Of a stretch of 64,000 nucleotides of DNA, positions 58,431 through 64,000 are shown in pieces (position 1 is the stretch's first letter; each line of letters opens with the position of its first letter). The notes below the pieces were generated by a model. It was not told the origin of the DNA. It ran no database searches and worked only from the letters and a program-made list of their open reading frames with translations. This DNA comes from Gnetum montanum (taxonomy: Eukaryota; Streptophyta; Gnetopsida; Gnetales; Gnetaceae): the NCBI GenBank assembly GCA_015680685.1, contig MNCI01027140.1, forward strand, positions 653,673 to 717,672, given 5' to 3'. Both the position numbers and the translations under genes were made by a program.

Positions 58431-59300
58431 CAAAAATAATAAAAAGGAAAGACCCAATGATTTTGGAGATTCCTTTTTAGATTTTCATACTTACAACTAA
58501 TTCTGAAAAACCTCCCCTTTGGGGTTGGAAGAGGATTAGACCTTGCCCTTATGCAAAAGTGCTTAAATTGGTTTTCATTTCCTACTAAAGGATTCTAATT
58601 AATAAAGACTAAAAGCTCAAAATAAAAGCATTTGGAAATTCAACTGAAGCATTAGTTATTGATGATGTTAGCTTGAATTGACAATGGAAGAAATTTAGCT
58701 AGAGAATCTCTTAGAAAAACCTTATTAGGTTGAAACTTCTAAATGACATAAAGAATAAGAGGATAAAAGCAACACTAAGTATGACACATAAGAGTGTAAC
58801 CATATAAAACATCATTTAATCTTAGTTGAAAACCATGTAAATACCTACTACACCAAGTCCAAGAGCTACGAGTAAGGAAACAAGTAAAAAAACAATGGAT
58901 GAATGTATCTTCCATGTTGTAGACATTACATCTTTGGTCATGAACATCTAAATGAGAGTGTGGAATACCAATATACAAATCTTGATGAATCAAATACCAT
59001 AGAAAATGTCTAATTTTTTAAATAATAGTGACATTTTATATCTTCTGAATTTGTTGCTTACATAACTACACATTATGATTAACCTTCCAAAAATAATTGA
59101 ATATTGGTTAAATATTAGAATTAGAACTAATAAGATAATACATAATCTTGGACTAATATGGAAAAACACGATGGTCATTAATCTAAGAAAGAAAAACACC
59201 ATTATGAGAATCATGTATAGTTACACTTCTATCCAAATTACCTGAAAGATCAAAAATTGTAAACTATTTAGAAACATTAGCGTCATAGAGACTTTTAACA
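58430..59300 (-). mobile_element. L1-like LINE 3' end with zf-RVT motif
   Basis: Minus-strand coding remnants lead to the ORF2 zinc-binding end: NMEDTFIHCFFTCFLTRSSW at about 58920-58860, then a 3' region at 58620-58430 shared with 36109, 39000 and 57050. The zf-RVT string aligns with NIEDRFIHYVFTYSLAHKFL in the plus-strand LINE at 38650, so both belong to one family. Confidence 0.65.
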
Positions 59301-60230
59301 TCCATTACAAGTAATCTAGTGATTATGCATGAGAAGAGATGAAAGGGAGAAAATACCAAGCTTACACCATGTATTGCGAAGGACTAGATGCTTAATAGCC
59401 TATGGCTTGTTATTAATGGGAAACCAGCAAGGAGCAATCTTATCAAGCATACAAGTAGAAACAATAATATTATTGAAGTTCCAAAAATCACTATACCTAT
59501 CATGAAGCACATAAGTTATGAATAAAAAAAATCAACCAAGCACTTATATGCTTCAATCTATATATCATATGGTTTACTTTCACTCATGCCTTTGGTTATG
59601 TTATATACTAATGTCCTAACTAGTGTAGTTTATGAATATTGTTATCAAATTTTGAGATAAACTTTTGAATCATTTAAATAAGTTACCTTCCCTAGAATTT
59701 TTTTTGCTAAAACTAGTAGTTAAAGACTAAGAAGATATGTTATATTATCCCCTTCCTATGACTGAGCACTACCCCACATGTTATTTATATTGTTGCTATT
59801 GCTTTAGTAGCTTAAGTCAATCAACATGTTTTGGGTCTAGCATTAGCTTTGAAACTCTTTTAAGTATTAGATGAGCCTATTTAGATCTACCTACCTAAGA
59901 GGTTTTAGGAGCTTAAGATCCCACTTTATAGGCCCACTTAAAAGCTTTACATATGACTTCGAGAGCCAAGAGTAGAAAGACTTGATATGCCCCTCAATTA
60001 TTAACAAAAAAGGAGTTACTTGCCTCTATATGTCTTAATGAAATTTATCATTAAAAAAATATTTTGAGTTCCAACACCCTTCTCCACCACCACTCCCCAC
60101 ATATCCCAAGACATATTACCAATATGATATAATAGAAGAATTATAGAAGACTATTATAGCAACAAAAACATTTGACGTTAGAAATTGAATTGATCTACAT
60201 GGAATAGTTTTACCTTAGGATTCACAAGCC
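59300..60230 (+). other. AT-rich DNA, no gene seen
   Basis: Old repeat-like sequence. A stretch at 59780-60010 has higher information content (GGTTTTAGGAGCTTAAGATCCC) but no coding frame. Confidence 0.4.
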
Positions 60231-61150
60231 TTGAAATGGATCTAAGGTGCCTTATGTGGTCTTATTGATCACCTAAGAACTTAAGAGATCTGTTACAGAA
60301 TGAAAATGGGTGGAAATGTATAAATACTAGATCTAATTCTAGATCTAAGAACAAATTGAGAGATAATGTAGAAAATATGTGAAAAATGTGGCAAAAAAAT
60401 GAAAATTTTGTATTAAAATGTTGTAAAATGAAATACAAGTTTAGAAGGTATAGATCAAAATGAATTTACAACCTAGAATACAAGGATTCCAGATATTTCT
60501 TTGGAATTGTCATTGGAGATTTGATGCACAGGAATGCAGAGTGTGTCCTAGAATTGTCTTGAATAATTCTAGCTTAATTGATCTACTCTTGAATGTCAAC
60601 TATAATAGGTTCTTGTTACTTCCAATAATCAACATTGGGGGTAAGACTATAATCTCTTAGATCATTGCTTGCTCAAAAATTCTCTAGTTTAGAGAAGTTT
60701 CAAATGATCTAAAAGTCCTTCAAATGATGTTAATTCTTGGTTTTATAGGTGAAAATTTGTTATTTCCATGTTAACTTGTCTTGGGAAAGTTTCTAGGTAT
60801 TATACATAGTGTTTTTGACACTTTTAATGACCCAAAACTACAACATTTTTTGCTATAGTGTTTTTGAGCCATGCACTAGGAATACCAACTTTTTTGACAT
60901 TGTGAACATTAATTACATTGTTTTAGCATAATTCATGATGTTTTTCAATGTCTTATCCCATAAAATACACTTTATAAAGTAAGAATATTCTAGGATTTTA
61001 AGAAAAAAAAAAAAGGCTACAAGATTACTTTTTGAAGGGAACTCAAGGCACTTTTGCTCTTGAATTCGATCAAATTTACATAACCAAAACATGATTACAA
61101 GGCTTCCCTATTCAAAATTGACATTTTCTTTGAGGTGCTTCAACTATAAT
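60230..61150. repeat. LTR-like remnant related to 29982-31090
   Basis: Shares with the minus-strand gypsy LTR the start GGATCTAAGGTGCC, the ATCACCTAA word, the AGATCTAAGAACAAA block and a later GACATTTTCTTTG word, in the same order. It is not attached to recognisable coding DNA, so it is a solo or truncated LTR. Confidence 0.5.
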
Positions 61151-61940
61151 GATGCTCTAAGTATCACTTGAACTAGAAAACTCTTATTTGTATGTGTATC
61201 TTAAAAATTGTTGCTTGTAATAGACAGTTTTGTAACATTGTTTTAGTTTTGTTTCAATATGTTAGTTTGAAAAGTAACATTATCTTAGTTTGAAAAATAG
61301 TTATCTATTTTTAAAATTTGTGTCAAAAGAACTAACATTTTATAAATATTATTTAATCTATATTCAAAAAATTTATTCTAGTGGAAAATATTTTATCAAC
61401 TATGATTTAAACTAGTNGGGAATACCAACATTTTTGGCATTGTGAACATTAATTACATTGTTTTAGCATAATTCATGATGTTTTTNTTTATTGCTTGTAA
61501 GATAAAGTTTAAATGATTTAATTTTTGATTTTACGAATGAAGCTATTAATGAGACTTTAAATTTTTTCAAAATAAAATATGCATTGAATCATATCCCTAG
61601 TAAGTGTTATCTATGATTACAAATTTTGAAAGTTTTTTAAACTCTTGGTATTAAAATATTAAGATGTTAATGACGCATAACTAAATTGGTTGAAAAATCT
61701 GGCTAATGATCTATAAACTAGTTTAGCTATATATTTATGATATATATCTCTTATTTGGTTGTGAGAATTTTTTCTATTTTTCAAATTACAAAATCTCAAA
61801 TTAATTCATTGATAATTGGTTTTCCAAGGACAAAGTTACAAAGTATTTGGACTCTTGCAAATAATAATTCCCTTAATAAAGTTCCTCTCTTATTCAAGCA
61901 TTACAATGATAATTATTTATTTACCATAGTAAAGTTCAAC
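61150..61940 (+). other. AT-rich DNA, no gene seen
   Basis: Apart from the N-bracketed segment, nothing recognisable. A 71-codon frame at 61737 has no motif. Confidence 0.4.
61417..61486. other. N-bracketed duplicate of 60879-60945
   Basis: Single N at 61417 and 61486. The 68 bases between them repeat 60879-60945 with about two substitutions. The pattern suggests an assembly patch or an unresolved variant and not a biological duplication. Confidence 0.7.
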
Positions 61941-63978
61941 AAGAAAATGTGACCAAGAGAGCATTCCCTCACTGTTATGATGATAAAATTACTTTACTAT
62001 GATAGAGAATAACTCTCTTGGACAAGGCTGGTAATCAACCTCTCAACCAAAATTACAAGTTTAATCCCAAGGGTTATGTTAAAATATATGTAAGCCAAGG
62101 GTATAATAAAATTATACATTCAGGGATTATGATGTTAGGTCAACAAATCCTTTACCTAGATAAAATTTGTTCAAAGTTAAAATCATAGGTAGAGAATTCA
62201 TCCGTATAGACTTTAACATCATTTCCTATATGTTTCTAGAAGATGCTTAAGACTAGGCATTGGAAAGCAGTAGGCAAATTAGACAAGCCAAAGAACATCT
62301 TTTTGTATGTAAAAGTTACCTAGGAACTCGTGAATATGATTTTGGCTTGATCCTTTGATGCAATTTGGATTTGGTTATAGTTACTATAATCATCTAAAAA
62401 ATTGTACTACCTATGGCTTGTAATTGTATCTAAAAACTAATCCACATATCACAATGCAAGGTGATCCTTGAATATTACCATGTTGTGTAGTTGTAAACTA
62501 ATGTAAATTAATAGCCTTATTTCTTTGGCATAATCACTTGTGGGCTTACCCATTTACTATTTATGATAGGATAAATGAACCTAGCTCTTAGGAACCTTTT
62601 AGTTTTCCTTTTTTATAACCTTTTTAAATTTTGGATTTAATTTGAACTATGGTTGGTGTTTGAACTTTATTGTTGGAATAGTGTATATGTGGTGTTGGCA
62701 TATATGTAGATTGATTCTAGTGATTTCATCATAGGACCATGCAAATGTTGTAGACCACTTGTTCATAACTACCAATAGGTTCTTCTTCTATTCCTTTTTT
62801 AGCTTGGCCTTAGTTATTGCCAGCTTGTTATTTTGAAGGCAAACATATTCTAGTGATATGGTAACATCTTTAATTTTATTAGACATGGTACAAGTTCTTT
62901 TAAAATTTATAACTCCCCCAAGTTAATATTTTCCTCAACTTGCACTTGCATTACTTAGGAGAAGAGTTACTTTATTTCCTCCATCATGTTTAACTCCTCA
63001 ACATATGAGTTGGTGAGTGCTTTCATGGGTTTCATGCACATTATGGATTTGCAATTTTCATCAGTTATTAGCCATTGTATGCCTTCTTGCTTAGTGGCTA
63101 TGTGTACAAGCACTTTAAAGACACATTGATTCTTCATAAGATTTGCACATTGTGATGGCCCTTTTCTTAATTATCCAGATTAATAGCATGCAATTACATC
63201 CTACATCACTATACATAATGCATGACACTTTTTCTTCTCAATTTACCCATGCTTGTTTTCCTTGGAGATTTCCAAGGCTACATCTTTGATTCCTGGTTTG
63301 GCATCAATAGTACTTAACCAAGATATTTTCATGATGATAGGGAAGTTCCTCTTACAATTGTCTACATGGATCATAAGGAAGTTAGTAGGATATGATCACT
63401 CACTAATATTGATCACAATGTCCTCTATTAATCCTAAGAGAATGATTATTGATTGATAAAAAAGCTCTAATATGATGTTGCACTTTTTTAGTGGTGGTAA
63501 GTTCTAAGCTTTATGTGTTTCTTAAGAGATGAAATTTGCCTAAGAACCTGAGTTCAGTAGAGCTTTACATGGTGCATTCCTTGCAATTTACAAGTAAATA
63601 ATAGGATTCCTAGGATTAGTTTTCTTCATGGAAAGGTTTCTTGCTTTAATCCAGTTAGTCATAGCATGGTTCAATCTGATAGTTTATGTGTGGTTATTTT
63701 GGTTTAATTGTGGCTCTTGTGAGATATGTTAGGGTATAGGTGTAGGGCCCATATCCACTGATGCTTTAAAAGGTTTAGGTGGACTAATGGATCTAAAAAA
63801 TAGATGTTTTTGAGGCTTGCACTTAGAACTTCTAAAGCTATCATTCATATGCATGTTTACAACTCAGGTAGTATTTTTTTATTCTTGTTGCAAAGGAATT
63901 TCATGTTACATGAATCAAGTAGGTGGAAAAGGATTAGAAACTTATGATTAAGCATGTGATGAGACGCAGTTTACACTA
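61940..63978 (-). mobile_element. Old gypsy element, minus strand (same family as 1-3969)
   Basis: Reading right to left: a protease with IARNAPCKALLNSGS (about 63600-63555; catalytic Asp now Asn), SYPTNFLMIHVDN (about 63390-63350) and LSTIDAKPGIKD (about 63310-63275). RT motifs follow: YNQIQIASKDQAK (about 62395-62350), TYKKMFFGLSN and KVYTDEFSTY (decayed YxDD, about 62215). These strings parallel those of the element at 1-3969. Many stops and shifts. Gag would lie to the right, at and beyond the window end. Confidence 0.75.
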
Positions 63979-63996
63979 GGCCGCGATATCGCGGCC
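63979..63996. repeat. 18-bp perfect palindrome at the window end
   Basis: GGCCGCGATATCGCGGCC is its own reverse complement, with an EcoRV site at the centre and an EagI site overlapping its right end. It is very GC- and CpG-rich directly beside AT-rich, CpG-poor DNA, four bases before the window ends. This fits a cloning linker or vector junction better than plant sequence. Confidence 0.7.
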
Positions 63997-64000
63997 GACG

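Overview
This window is repeat-dominated plant nuclear DNA. It is AT-rich and packed with nested, decayed retrotransposons. It carries one recognisable host-type gene remnant, a GC-rich cytochrome P450 with all the C-terminal hallmarks of the plant CYP77 group. Long LTRs, old nested Ty3/gypsy elements of the Tat/Athila type, L1-like LINEs and in-frame stops that are mostly TAG suggest a large seed-plant genome, probably a gymnosperm. The lineage is inference; the sequence does not prove it. I see no rRNA or tRNA gene and no CRISPR array.

Layout. (1) 1-3969 and 19105-20000: an old Ty3/gypsy element (gag, protease, RT, RNase H, integrase), split in two inside the integrase zinc finger. (2) 3970-19099: a complete 15.1-kb LTR element (element A) inserted there, with 1609-bp LTRs and an AGGGC target duplication. 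(3) About 22080-26976: the 3' part of another LTR element, encoding only a coiled-coil protein with a 721-bp tandem duplication. (4) 26977 to about 31090, minus strand: a truncated gypsy element with an RNase H domain lying BEFORE the RT. (5) 31100-42970: AT-rich DNA, two LINE remnants, and a P450 fragment between long inverted repeats. (6) 42974-54771: element B, a diverged relative of element A, truncated at its 3' end. (7) 54772-57285: the P450 pseudogene in a segment duplicated from or to 35286-36310. (8) 57285-64000: an LRR fragment, LINE 3' ends, an LTR remnant, a minus-strand relative of the old gypsy element in (1), and a terminal 18-bp palindrome that looks synthetic.

The most interesting system is in elements A and B. 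Both carry, between protease and RT and on the opposite strand, a multi-exon gene of about 1000 codons. Eight exons can be traced in each copy. The first three are identical in length in both (119, 450 and 275 nt), splice phases match, and the intron sequences and lengths differ. Exon 2 resembles the FCP1/NIF class of HAD phosphatases but lacks the catalytic aspartates. A TATA box and start codon are conserved in the spacer that divides this gene from the RT reading frame. A degenerate 30-bp tandem repeat ends the module in both elements. The best reading is a host gene captured with its introns by a Tat-lineage retrotransposon. Introns in antisense orientation are not removed from the sense genomic RNA, so they survive transposition. 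Elements A and B also look non-autonomous: in A the RT is fused directly to the integrase C-terminus, with RNase H and the integrase core missing.
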